64,000 nucleotides of DNA from Psychrobacter sp. 1044 (GTDB taxonomy: Bacteria > Pseudomonadota > Gammaproteobacteria > Pseudomonadales > Moraxellaceae), in the NCBI RefSeq assembly GCF_904846525.1, contig NZ_CAJHAZ010000008.1, positions 62,001 to 126,000 on the forward strand, given 5' to 3'. Both the position numbers and the translations under genes were made by a program. Under the pieces are notes generated by a model, which saw nothing but the letters and a program-made list of their open reading frames with translations, had not been told where the DNA came from and searched no databases. Below are positions 55,691 to 64,000 of the stretch, piece after piece; the stretch's first letter is position 1; each line of letters opens with the position of its first letter.

Positions 55691-57721
55691 ATGTTAATCA
55701 CAGAATTGGGTTATTTTGCCTTGCTAGCCGCCTTTATATTGGCGATTTTGCAGGTGGTATTACCAACCGTCGGTATTATGCGTGACCACGTTGCGTGGCA
55801 GCGTTTGGCACCAAGTCTGGCGTGGGCACAATTTGCTGCCATGATCACATCATTTGCCGCGCTGATGGCAGGCTTTTATTACAATGACTTCAGCCTCGTC
55901 TATGTCACTCAGCATTCTAATACGCTGTTGCCTTGGTATTATAAGCTGTCGGCAACTTGGGGTGGTCATGAGGGTTCATTGCTGCTTTGGATGACCATCA
56001 TGGCTACTTGGTGTGCGCTGGTCTCTTACTTTAGCCGTGGTTTGCCACTGTCTATGCGTGCGCGAGTGTTAGTAATTTTGGCCGGCGTGCAGATGATGAT
56101 GCTAGCGATGCTGATTTTTACCTCGTCGCCATTTGATCGTACATTACCAAACTTACCTGTTGATGGTGTGGATCTAAATCCTGTGCTACAAGATTTCGGT
56201 TTGATTATTCATCCACCGATGCTGTATATGGGCTATGTGGGTTTGGTCGTGCCGTTTGCCTTTTGTATGGCGGCATTGTGGGAAGGTCGTTTAGATGCAG
56301 TGTGGACACGCTGGTCGCGTCCGTGGGCATTGGCGGCTTGGGGCTTTTTGACCGTTGGTATCGCGCTTGGCTCATGGTGGGCCTATTATGAGCTTGGCTG
56401 GGGTGGTTGGTGGTTCTGGGATCCAGTAGAGAACGCTTCATTGATGCCATGGCTGGCTGGTACTGCGCTGTTACATTCGCTTGCCGTCACAGAAAAACGT
56501 GGTGTCTTTAAAGCATGGACGATTATGCTGGCGATTTTTGCTTTCGCACTCAGTCTATTGGGCACCTTTCTCGTGCGTTCTGGCGTTATTACCTCGGTGC
56601 ATTCGTTTGCCGCCGACCCAACGCGTGGTCTGGTCATTCTAGTCATTCTCGGTGTGATCATCGGCGGTGGCTTGCTGATGTTTGCGGTACGTGGTTGGCG
56701 TTTAACGGTCGAAAGTCAGTATCAACTGATCTCACGCGAGTCGTTTTTAGTCATTAACAACGTTATTATTTTGATTTCGACTTTGGTCGTACTACTCGGC
56801 ACGCTGTATCCTATCATTGCTGACTCCTTTAATTTAGGTCAGGTGTCTGTCGGCCCTCCTTACTTTAATGCGCTATTTGTACCGCTAACGTGGCTGATCT
56901 TAGTGGCAATGGGTATGGGCTCGAACATTCGCTGGAAAAAAGACAGCCGTCCGCTATTGGGCGCTGGTATGGTCATTGCAGCCAGTAGTTTAGTGCTTGC
57001 AGCAGTTATCACGTATTTTGTGAGCCCGTCTGCGATGCTTAATATTGGCGTTACCTTGGCGGTCAGTTTTTGGGTACTGCTATGGATGGTGGTTGATTTC
57101 AAAGACAAAACCAAAAACGCACCCAATTTTGTTAAAGGGTTACGCCAGTTACGTCTGAGCTATTGGGGTCAACAGACCGCTCATATCGGTGTCATTATTG
57201 CTGTCATCGGCGTCGCATTTACCAGTACGTTAAGTATTGAACGTGATGTCGCGCTTGGACCAAACGATAGCGTTCATGTCCAAGGCTATGACTTTACCGT
57301 TAAAGGCTTTCGTGAAGTCAAAGGCAGCAACTTTGATGCCACCCAAGCTGAGGTTGAAATCAGCAAAGATGGCCGTGCTGTGACTACGCTGTATCCTGAA
57401 AAACGTAATTACATCATTAGTATGATGCCAGTCACAGAAGCCGCGATTGATGCTAGCCTCATGCGTGATGTTTATGTGGCACTGGGCGAACCTATCGCCG
57501 AAGATAGCAACGAATGGGCAGTACGTATTTATGTGAAACCGCTTATCCGCTGGATATGGCTAGGCGCTCTGATTATGGCGTTTGGTGCAGTACTGAGTAT
57601 TCTTGATCATCGGTATCGTATTAAAAAAACCAAGACACCTGCACAAATTGCGGCGAATAAAGCAGGCTTTACCACCGTCGCCGATTTGGATGCGTCAGCA
57701 TTAAAGACAGGGGATAATTAA
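55691..57721 (+). CDS. ccmF: Cytochrome c-type biogenesis protein CcmF
   Basis: A 676-residue inner-membrane subunit of the heme ligation complex that attaches heme to apocytochrome c. The WWD domain reads GWGGWWFWDPVENASLMPW (about 235-253), flanked by conserved His in ATWGGHEGSLLLW and around TALLHSLAVTEKRG. It runs in the operon ccmF-ccmG-ccmH-ccmI, with one base between ccmF stop and ccmG start. ccmABCDE do not precede it here; the gap upstream (55439-55690) is empty. Confidence 0.97.
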   Translation: MLITELGYFALLAAFILAILQVVLPTVGIMRDHVAWQRLAPSLAWAQFAAMITSFAALMAGFYYNDFSLVYVTQHSNTLLPWYYKLSATWGGHEGSLLLWMTIMATWCALVSYFSRGLPLSMRARVLVILAGVQMMMLAMLIFTSSPFDRTLPNLPVDGVDLNPVLQDFGLIIHPPMLYMGYVGLVVPFAFCMAALWEGRLDAVWTRWSRPWALAAWGFLTVGIALGSWWAYYELGWGGWWFWDPVENASLMPWLAGTALLHSLAVTEKRGVFKAWTIMLAIFAFALSLLGTFLVRSGVITSVHSFAADPTRGLVILVILGVIIGGGLLMFAVRGWRLTVESQYQLISRESFLVINNVIILISTLVVLLGTLYPIIADSFNLGQVSVGPPYFNALFVPLTWLILVAMGMGSNIRWKKDSRPLLGAGMVIAASSLVLAAVITYFVSPSAMLNIGVTLAVSFWVLLWMVVDFKDKTKNAPNFVKGLRQLRLSYWGQQTAHIGVIIAVIGVAFTSTLSIERDVALGPNDSVHVQGYDFTVKGFREVKGSNFDATQAEVEISKDGRAVTTLYPEKRNYIISMMPVTEAAIDASLMRDVYVALGEPIAEDSNEWAVRIYVKPLIRWIWLGALIMAFGAVLSILDHRYRIKKTKTPAQIAANKAGFTTVADLDASALKTGDN

Positions 57722-57722
57722 T

Positions 57723-58382
57723 ATGAGCACATCAAAGCAATCCCCTGATCAAAATGCAAAGCAAGATAAGGTAGGTGGCACGAAAACCATGAACAAAAAG
57801 CAACTTAAGCTATGGTTTTTGATTCCACTGATCGTCTTCATTGGCTTAATCATCATGCTATATCTGCGTTTGGGTAAGCCGACGGATATCGTTACCAATA
57901 CGGCACTTGAGCGCCCAGTGCCCGCTTTTGAGTTGCCTTTATTATCAGATACCAGTCGTATCATGACCAATGAGAATCTGCCTGATAAGCCCTTTTTGAT
58001 GAATATCTGGGGCTCTTGGTGCCCAACTTGTATTATTGAGCATCCTTTTCTTATGCAACTAGAGGAGCGCGGTGTCAATCTGGTCGGGGTCAACTATAAA
58101 GATGACATTGGCGATGCCCTAGGCTACTTAAACCGAGGTGGCGATCCGTTCTCGATGTCTATTCAGGATTTATCTGGTCAGTTTGCTTTGGATTTAGGTT
58201 TGACGGGTGCGCCTGAAACTTTCGTAGTCGATGGTAATGGTATTATTCGTCAGCACATCATTGGTGAGATCAATGAAAGCAACTGGCAAAGCCGTATTAC
58301 GCCTTGCTTGATGGTGCTCAATGAAGCCAATAATAACAACGTCAGTCCAGATCCGACTCAGGTTGCGGAGGCGTGTAAATGA
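57723..58382 (+). CDS. ccmG: Thiol:disulfide interchange protein CcmG/DsbE
   Basis: A 219-residue membrane-anchored periplasmic thioredoxin that reduces CcmH or the apocytochrome CXXCH pair. The anchor is WFLIPLIVFIGLIIMLYLRL (about 30-50). The redox motif is NIWGSWCPTCIIEHPFL (Trp-Cys-Pro-Thr-Cys), and the cis-Pro region is LTGAPETFVVDGNG. The N-terminal 27 residues are an extra cytoplasmic tail. An alternative start at Met23 (57789) would give the usual length. Its last four bases overlap ccmH. Confidence 0.95.
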   Translation: MSTSKQSPDQNAKQDKVGGTKTMNKKQLKLWFLIPLIVFIGLIIMLYLRLGKPTDIVTNTALERPVPAFELPLLSDTSRIMTNENLPDKPFLMNIWGSWCPTCIIEHPFLMQLEERGVNLVGVNYKDDIGDALGYLNRGGDPFSMSIQDLSGQFALDLGLTGAPETFVVDGNGIIRQHIIGEINESNWQSRITPCLMVLNEANNNNVSPDPTQVAEACK

Positions 58383-58942
58383 TAGCCAATAAAATAACAG
58401 CCGTTACGTTAAAAGTCTCGAGCTTATTGATAGCTTGTCTAATAAGTATGGCAAGCTATGCTGCTATTGAGGTATATGACTTTGATTCTGTGCAGCAAGA
58501 AGCCCAATATCGTGGTCTCATCGAAGAGCTGCGTTGCCCAAAATGTCAAAACCAAAATCTTGCAGGATCGGATGCGCCCATTGCTCAAGATCTAAAGCAA
58601 AAAACGTATGATTTGATAAAAGATGGTCGTAGTGATGGCGAGATTCGTGCTTATATGCAGGAACGTTATGGCGATTTCATCACTTATAAGCCGCCTGTCC
58701 GTCCATCAACGTGGATTTTGTGGTTTTTTCCGCCACTATTACTCATCAGTTTACTCATAGGCTGGTTCTGGCAAAGCAAACGACGTCAGCTTGTCGCTAG
58801 TGGTGAAAGCGGGGTAACGGTCAATAGTACGGCTGCTGCTCTGTCTGCTGCTGAAAAAGCCGAGATTGATCGTCTGTTATCACGTGCTTCGAGCGATGAC
58901 AAAAACGACCATGATATTACAAGCCTCAAGGACAAAAAATGA
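58379..58942 (+). CDS. ccmH: Cytochrome c-type biogenesis protein CcmH
   Basis: A 187-residue thioreductase subunit of the heme ligation complex. The N-terminal signal/anchor is followed by LRCPKCQNQNLAGSDAPIA, carrying the redox CxxC pair, then AYMQERYGDFITYKPP and a membrane anchor (WILWFFPPLLLISLLIGWFW). A 40-residue tail follows. Overlaps ccmG by four bases (ATGA) and ccmI by four, showing translational coupling. No fused TPR domain, which is supplied by ccmI. Confidence 0.96.
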   Translation: MIANKITAVTLKVSSLLIACLISMASYAAIEVYDFDSVQQEAQYRGLIEELRCPKCQNQNLAGSDAPIAQDLKQKTYDLIKDGRSDGEIRAYMQERYGDFITYKPPVRPSTWILWFFPPLLLISLLIGWFWQSKRRQLVASGESGVTVNSTAAALSAAEKAEIDRLLSRASSDDKNDHDITSLKDKK

Positions 58943-60219
58943 CCATATTCTCTACTGTGGGCTTATTTATTGCTCTAAGCTTACTCATTGCCTTAATACT
59001 CGCTGTTATTACCATCATGCCTTGGCTGCGAGCATCACGCTCGCCAGAAAAACCTCTGGACAATCAGCTGTTGGATATCAACGTTGCTGTGTTCCGTGAG
59101 CGTCTAGCAGAACTAAAAACAGATAAAGATAATGGCACTATCGATGACAGCCATTACCAGAACCAAAAACTGGAGCTTGAACGTCAGTTATTAGATGCTC
59201 AGCGTGAAGTCACACCGATGGTCGCACCTGGTATCAAAAGCCGCCTGATCATTACTGTCTGGGTGCCTGTCTTGGCAGCGATGGCGTATTTGATGGTCGG
59301 CGATCGTACGCCTGTGTTCGAGCTTTGGACAGCTGAAGACAAAGTGGGTCAAGTGGCTGATGACTTGTTAACGGGTAAGATTGATCAGCCGCCTGCTTGG
59401 GCGATTGAAGATGGTCAACAGCTGATTAGTGCCATGCAGACCAATGTCTATCGTCATGCTGATGATCCAGATCGCTGGATGCGTTTATCAGAATTATTCT
59501 TATCATTAGAAGCGACGGATTCCGCAATTGAAGCCTTGTCGCGTGCTTATCGTTTGTCACCAGACAATGAAGAGATTGCAACCACCTATGCACAGATTAG
59601 CTTCTTTGCCAATAAAGGCCAATTAGACGCTAATAGTCGCCGAGTGCTACAAGACGTGTTGGCTAAAAATCCAGAGCATGAGGGCGCGCAAATGCTCATG
59701 GCAATGGGTGAGGCACGGAGTAGTAATTTTGATCAAGCACAAGGCTGGATTAAGCGTCTACGTGACAGTATTGCGGCTAAACCTGGTGATCACACCAAGG
59801 CATTGGTGAGTCTAGATGAGCTAAGTGCTAATGTCACCGCTCAGCAACAGCAAGCCTCTGAAGGTATTGAAGTGACTGTTACGATTAATGCTAGCCTGCT
59901 GCCATTAGTCAAAGCCGACGATGTGTTGTTTGTCGCCATACGTGATGTCAATGGTGGCCCACCATTTGCTGCCAAACGTTTGCCGATCAGTGTTATCAAG
60001 CAAGGTGAAGCCAGCATTAGCCTGAGCGATTTGGATGCCATGATGCCTGAACGTACTTTGAAATCGGCTCGAGCGGATAAAGTTCAGTTGGCTGTCATCG
60101 CTCGTATCAGCCATAGTGGTACTGCCAGTGCAGAGTCAGGGGATTTGTCAGGTAATCCAGTGGTGATTAGTGCGGAACAAAATCAGGTCAATGTTGAAAT
60201 TAATCAACAAATTCCATAG
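58939..60219 (+). CDS. ccmI: Cytochrome c-type biogenesis protein CcmI (TPR)
   Basis: A 426-residue apocytochrome chaperone. It has two N-terminal membrane segments (about 5-30 and 95-115) separated by a cytoplasmic leucine-zipper-like loop (NVAVFRERLAELKTDKDNG). TPR units cover about residues 155-280 (WMRLSELFLSLEATDSAIEAL, partly shown). The C-terminal beta-rich domain has the common VTVTINASLLPLV and VFVAIRD-like element. It is the last gene of ccmFGHI. The sequence is the most variable of the four, so the call rests on order, topology and TPRs. Confidence 0.92.
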   Translation: MTIFSTVGLFIALSLLIALILAVITIMPWLRASRSPEKPLDNQLLDINVAVFRERLAELKTDKDNGTIDDSHYQNQKLELERQLLDAQREVTPMVAPGIKSRLIITVWVPVLAAMAYLMVGDRTPVFELWTAEDKVGQVADDLLTGKIDQPPAWAIEDGQQLISAMQTNVYRHADDPDRWMRLSELFLSLEATDSAIEALSRAYRLSPDNEEIATTYAQISFFANKGQLDANSRRVLQDVLAKNPEHEGAQMLMAMGEARSSNFDQAQGWIKRLRDSIAAKPGDHTKALVSLDELSANVTAQQQQASEGIEVTVTINASLLPLVKADDVLFVAIRDVNGGPPFAAKRLPISVIKQGEASISLSDLDAMMPERTLKSARADKVQLAVIARISHSGTASAESGDLSGNPVVISAEQNQVNVEINQQIP

Positions 60220-60367
60220 TATTTATATCTGTTGTTGTCAGCACCTCTGACGTAAGCGCTGTTGTCCGATACAGCAGCGTGCAACAGCATTATATGAACA
60301 GATAAGTCATGACAACTTATCACTGCAAATAATGAAAATACTTGAGCTTTGCCAAGCCACAAGGTAA

Positions 60368-61096
<729 letters not shown>

Positions 61097-61131
61097 TCAT
61101 CGATTTCGAATAATTGATGACGCGATTGAAG

Positions 61132-61157
61132 ACCCTGTTTATTAGCAGGGTTTTTTT
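61132..61157 (+). terminator. Terminator of adk
   Basis: ACCCTG-loop-CAGGGT followed by seven T. Confidence 0.88.
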
Positions 61158-61253
61158 ATGTCTGATGGTTTTAACTGTCTGTCTTACAATATTACTAAGC
61201 AGAATTCTCGTTACTCAACGATTCTATTGAGTAAGCGCTTAAATAGCATTCAC

Positions 61254-61293
61254 AAAAAAAACCGCTCACTCCTAATGAGTAAACGGCTTTTTT
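61254..61293 (-). terminator. Terminator of secB
   Basis: On the minus strand AAAAAGCCGTTTACTCATT pairs with AGTGAGCGGTTTTTTT (imperfect), 46 bp after the secB stop. Confidence 0.8.
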
Positions 61294-61338
61294 ATCAAAA
61301 TATACTGCGAATAAAGCTAGCAAATTTTTGCTTAAAAC

Positions 61339-61791
61339 TTATGCATTACCTTCAGCATCAACTTGTGCTTGTTGCTGGCTTTGCGCGTAAGCTTGGTCAA
61401 AGTTGACAGGGGCTAGCAATAACTGCGGGAAGCTACCACGCGTTACGATGTCGCTGATGACTTCACGAGCATACGGGAACAAAACATTCGGGCAGTATGC
61501 ACCTAAGATTTGACCGATTTGGTCTTCTGGGATGTCTTTTAATAAGAAAATACCTGCTTGATGCACTTCAGCGATAAATGCCGCTTCTTCCGCATTTTTT
61601 GCTGTAACGCTCACCGTTAAGATGACTTGATAATGATCGTCATCCAGTTTTTCAGCGTTGCTAGACAAATTGATATCAAGCTCTGGGTTCCACTCTTTGG
61701 TGAACACACTAGCGCCTGGGACTTCAAGTGACATGTCTTTTACGTAGATACGTTCTAGTGCCAATTGTGGTTGTGCTTGTTCTTCAGCCAT
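61339..61791 (-). CDS. secB: Protein-export chaperone SecB
   Basis: A 150-residue cytosolic tetrameric chaperone that hands preproteins to SecA. Features: [20 protein letters not shown] near the N-terminus (partly shown), [20 protein letters not shown] and [20 protein letters not shown] (Cys before the Pro-Asn is conserved), then [28 protein letters not shown] precedes the start. It is 167 bp after grxC on the minus strand, in the frequent order rhodanese-grxC-secB. Confidence 0.97.
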   Translation of the reverse strand: MAEEQAQPQLALERIYVKDMSLEVPGASVFTKEWNPELDINLSSNAEKLDDDHYQVILTVSVTAKNAEEAAFIAEVHQAGIFLLKDIPEDQIGQILGAYCPNVLFPYAREVISDIVTRGSFPQLLLAPVNFDQAYAQSQQQAQVDAEGNA

Positions 61792-61958
61792 GATAAATCC
61801 TCTAAAAGTTGATCAAGTAGTTGGACAAACTGTCATTTTAATAAAAGTTCATTGTAATATAAATCGAGACAAAATCTGGATGTTTTTATTACTCTCTTTA
61901 TCTTTGCCGCTGTCTATCATTGCACAGGCAAAGACAGACAGCAACGAAAAGTAGCAGA

Positions 61959-62222
61959 TTAACCTGCTAATAGCTCGTCAAGTTTGCCTTGTTGGTTCAT
62001 TTGATTGAGCTCATCAAAACCACCGACAAAGGTCTCACCGACGAAAATTTGCGGTACAGTACGATAGTTATTGGTTTTTTTCATTAATTCTTGACGCTCT
62101 TCGCGGCTCATATCGTGCATGCCAATTTCTTCGTAGTCAACGCCTTTAGTTTTTAAGAGTTGTTTGGCGTTTGAGCAGTATGGGCAGATAGGCGTCGTAT
62201 AAACTTTAACAGCGACAGTCAT
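61959..62222 (-). CDS. grxC: Glutaredoxin 3
   Basis: An 87-residue glutathione-dependent disulfide reductase. The active site CPYC lies in TPICPYCSNAK, and the conserved TVPQIFVGETFVGGFDEL follows. The size is standard. GGATTTACC lies before the start. It sits between secB and a membrane-anchored rhodanese, a conserved thiol-redox neighbourhood. Confidence 0.97.
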   Translation of the reverse strand: MTVAVKVYTTPICPYCSNAKQLLKTKGVDYEEIGMHDMSREERQELMKKTNNYRTVPQIFVGETFVGGFDELNQMNQQGKLDELLAG

Positions 62223-62428
62223 GGTAAATCCTTATTTATAAGTTTAGAAGGTAACCGTTTTATTATAAAAAGTATTATAAATAATTATTTGATAAAAATT
62301 CTTATAATCCGTTACCAGCAAGTAAATTGAAGATAGATTCGGTAATGCTCGTTATTAAAGTGGGGATGAGCAGAGCAAATTCAAGATGTTTGAGTATAAA
62401 AGCGCTGACGGTAGCACAAATGCCACAA

Positions 62429-62463
62429 ACAAAAAAACACCTATCGATAAGGTGTCTTTTTTA
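62429..62463 (-). terminator. Terminator of the rhodanese gene
   Basis: AAAACACC and GGTGTCTTTT flank a short loop, with T-run on the minus strand. Confidence 0.8.
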
Positions 62464-62540
62464 TTTGTGAATATTCAACGCCCCTCAGTCATATATCAAT
62501 TGATACGAGCTAAATATCTTTTAAATAGCAGTATAGCTAA

Positions 62541-62996
62541 CTATTTATGTAGACTTGGTTTGGCTTTGCCTTTATTTTTAGGCTTTGCATCTTTTAAACC
62601 GACCAATGGCATGCCCGCTGCTTGCCAACCGCCGATACCACCTTCTAAGCGATAAACACTGTCCTTGCCGATCATCTGAATCGCCGCGCCTGCTTGCACA
62701 CCCATATCACAAATGATAATCACTGGTCGCTCAATTGCACGGATTTCTTCTAAGCGGTCTTTAAGCTCAGTAAACGGTATGTTACGGCTGCCTTGGATGT
62801 AACCAGTCTCAAACTTCTTTTTGGCACGAATATCGATTAGCTGCGCGTTTTGCGAGTTAACCATCATACCTAAGGTATTGGGCGATATTTTTCTGCCACT
62901 ACGTTTGTTTTCAATCGTAAAAAATAGCACGGCAAGTACGGCTAATATACCAAATAAAAACGGGTGGTTGCCCACAAATTCCAGCGCACGATCCAA
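62541..62996 (-). CDS. Membrane-anchored rhodanese-like protein (YibN-like, TTG start)
   Basis: A 151-residue protein with an N-terminal anchor (PFLFGILAVLAVLFFTI) and a rhodanese domain. The latter shows AQLIDIRAKKKFETGYIQGS and the active-site Cys loop IIICDMGVQAGAA, then LEGGIGGWQAAGMPLV. I place the start at TTG 62996: GGAGG lies six bases before it, and YibN proteins begin just before the EFVGNHPFLF segment. The frame is open to 63167 but that region has no such signal and no match. Cargo sulfur acceptor unknown. It precedes grxC and secB on the minus strand. Confidence 0.9.
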   Translation of the reverse strand: MDRALEFVGNHPFLFGILAVLAVLFFTIENKRSGRKISPNTLGMMVNSQNAQLIDIRAKKKFETGYIQGSRNIPFTELKDRLEEIRAIERPVIIICDMGVQAGAAIQMIGKDSVYRLEGGIGGWQAAGMPLVGLKDAKPKNKGKAKPSLHK

Positions 62997-63169
62997 ACCA
63001 TACCTCCAAAAAAATAAGTGTTCGGTTAAGCTGAGAAGACAGCCTAACGATACTGAACAAGGCGCTATTATACCGATTAGACCATCCATAGTAAACGGGC
63101 GATGGTCAACCAAGCGATTAACGACCCATAAGGCAGCGATTAATAAGGCGGATACTAATAATGCCAATA

Positions 63170-64000
63170 TTAATAGGGCTTAGTATCTGCCTCTTCTCTT
63201 AGGGTAACGAGGTTTTCCACACGGCGCTGCAATACCACGCCGTCAGCAACCGCTTGCCATAGTGCGCAGCCTTTGCTGTTGTGAGTATGACGACAATCAC
63301 GGAACTGACAGTTGCCAGATAACGGTGCAAGCTCCACAAATCCTGAAATGATATCATCGGGTGTGAGATGCCAAATGCCGTACTCGCGGATACCTGGCGT
63401 ATCGACGATACCGCCTTGGGTCAAGTCGGCTGGATTAAATGGTAATAAGCGACTGGTGGTGGTGGTGTGTTGACCAAGTTTTGAGTTATCAGAGATGATA
63501 TTGACGCTTTGTGCCGACTCAGGTAGTAGTGCATTGATGAGACTGCTTTTACCGACACCAGATTGCCCAGCAAAAATAACCAGTTTTTTATCGATATAAC
63601 GTTTTAATTCATCCAGCCCTTCTTGCTCATCGCTATCCGCGACGTTTTCAGGGCAATCGACTGAGGTGAGAACGCTCTCATAACCGAGAGAAGCATATTG
63701 TGCGAGTAACTCTTTGGTATCGACGCCGTTTTCTTCTGCCAATAGATCGGCTTTATTAAGCACCAACAGCGGCTTTACGCCAGCATGATGACAGACGACC
63801 AAATAACGATCGATGAGGGTTGGCGCGGCAGCAGGTAGCGGCGCGAAGACAATGGCTAAAATATCGACGTTGGCGGCGACAGGTTTAAGTTTATGATAAC
63901 GATCAGGACGCGAGACCAGAGAGGTACGCGGCTTGACCGATTCAATACGTCCAAAGCCAGTATTAGGATCAGCACTCCAACGTACTTGGTCGCCAGCAGC
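63170..64000 (-). CDS. rsgA: Ribosome small-subunit GTPase RsgA (5' end outside window)
   Basis: The 3' part of a circularly permuted GTPase that checks late 30S assembly. The frame is open to the window end, and upstream of residue TTG 63802 reads SRPDRYHKLKPVAANVD then LIDRYLVVCHHAGVKP, typical RsgA. Motifs in permuted order are NKADLL (G4), GQSGVGKSSLINAL (G1), and DTPGIRE (G3). The C-terminal zinc knuckle is CQFRDCRHTHNSKGCALWQAV (Cys, Cys, His, Cys; partly shown). At least 276 residues are present. It ends 174 bp from the rhodanese start. Confidence 0.96.
   Translation of the reverse strand, partial: AAGDQVRWSADPNTGFGRIESVKPRTSLVSRPDRYHKLKPVAANVDILAIVFAPLPAAAPTLIDRYLVVCHHAGVKPLLVLNKADLLAEENGVDTKELLAQYASLGYESVLTSVDCPENVADSDEQEGLDELKRYIDKKLVIFAGQSGVGKSSLINALLPESAQSVNIISDNSKLGQHTTTTSRLLPFNPADLTQGGIVDTPGIREYGIWHLTPDDIISGFVELAPLSGNCQFRDCRHTHNSKGCALWQAVADGVVLQRRVENLVTLREEADTKPY

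Noticed and set aside
63003..63167. 57-residue N-terminal extension of the rhodanese
   Set aside because: GGAGG directly before TTG 62996 and the YibN-like start of the anchor support the shorter protein.

Overview
The window is a stretch of gammaproteobacterial chromosome, most likely Psychrobacter (Moraxellaceae). I infer this from the moderate-to-low GC, the gene families, the Moraxella/Neisseria-like ZnuD and OprC-type receptors, and the housekeeping clusters rplU-rpmA, rplM-rpsI, trpS-scpA-scpB and ccmFGHI. No phage, plasmid or CRISPR signature is visible. The left half (about 1-34,000) is accessory and metabolic, with decayed genes and short inverted-repeat elements. The right half (about 33,700-64,000) is dense core genome.

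Region by region. 1-3,000: the end of a NarL regulator, a NarK transporter and a divergent YeaR-like DUF1971 gene form a nitrate/nitrite response locus. 3,000-8,100: an old-yellow-enzyme reductase with a divergent LysR regulator, an oleate hydratase, and a small lipoprotein. 8,600-12,000: a cache-domain histidine kinase interrupted by one in-frame amber codon, and its double-receiver partner. 12,000-16,400: a copper-uptake cluster (SafE-like membrane protein with a repeated MNHEQ tail, OprC-type TonB receptor, DUF2946 protein) containing two MITE-like elements. 16,500-20,400: hypothetical genes and rluF. 20,700-26,630: an electrophile/quinone stress regulon (LysR, DoxX, FMN reductase, DUF1275, GNAT-like, two pirins, nitroreductase) with a promoter-operator module duplicated almost base for base. 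26,950-30,860: zinc uptake, znuD plus an AztD-like lipoprotein, behind a perfect Zur-type palindrome. 31,500-32,400: a MerR regulator, a broken DUF2938 gene and tRNA-Val(GAC). 32,670-41,500: a glutathionyl-hydroquinone reductase, hemB and a three-gene RND efflux operon. 42,000-64,000: ispB, rplU-rpmA, lolA, scpAB, trpS, lpxL, rplM-rpsI, rsmD, mrdA, a DUF445 gene behind a perfect Fur-type palindrome, ccmFGHI, adk, secB, grxC, a rhodanese and the 3' part of rsgA.

The common thread of the accessory half is metal and redox homeostasis. Copper, zinc and probably iron each have a recognisable uptake or regulatory element. Several flavin- or thiol-dependent detoxifying enzymes sit next to their own regulators. 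The strongest observations are the duplicated LysR-type promoter module (21,629-21,706 and 24,006-24,083), the Zur box that corrects the znuD start, the Fur box before the DUF445 gene, the amber-interrupted kinase, and the copper-cluster pentapeptide repeat. I see no convincing wholly new multi-gene system; the LysR regulon and the copper cluster are the best candidates for new biology.
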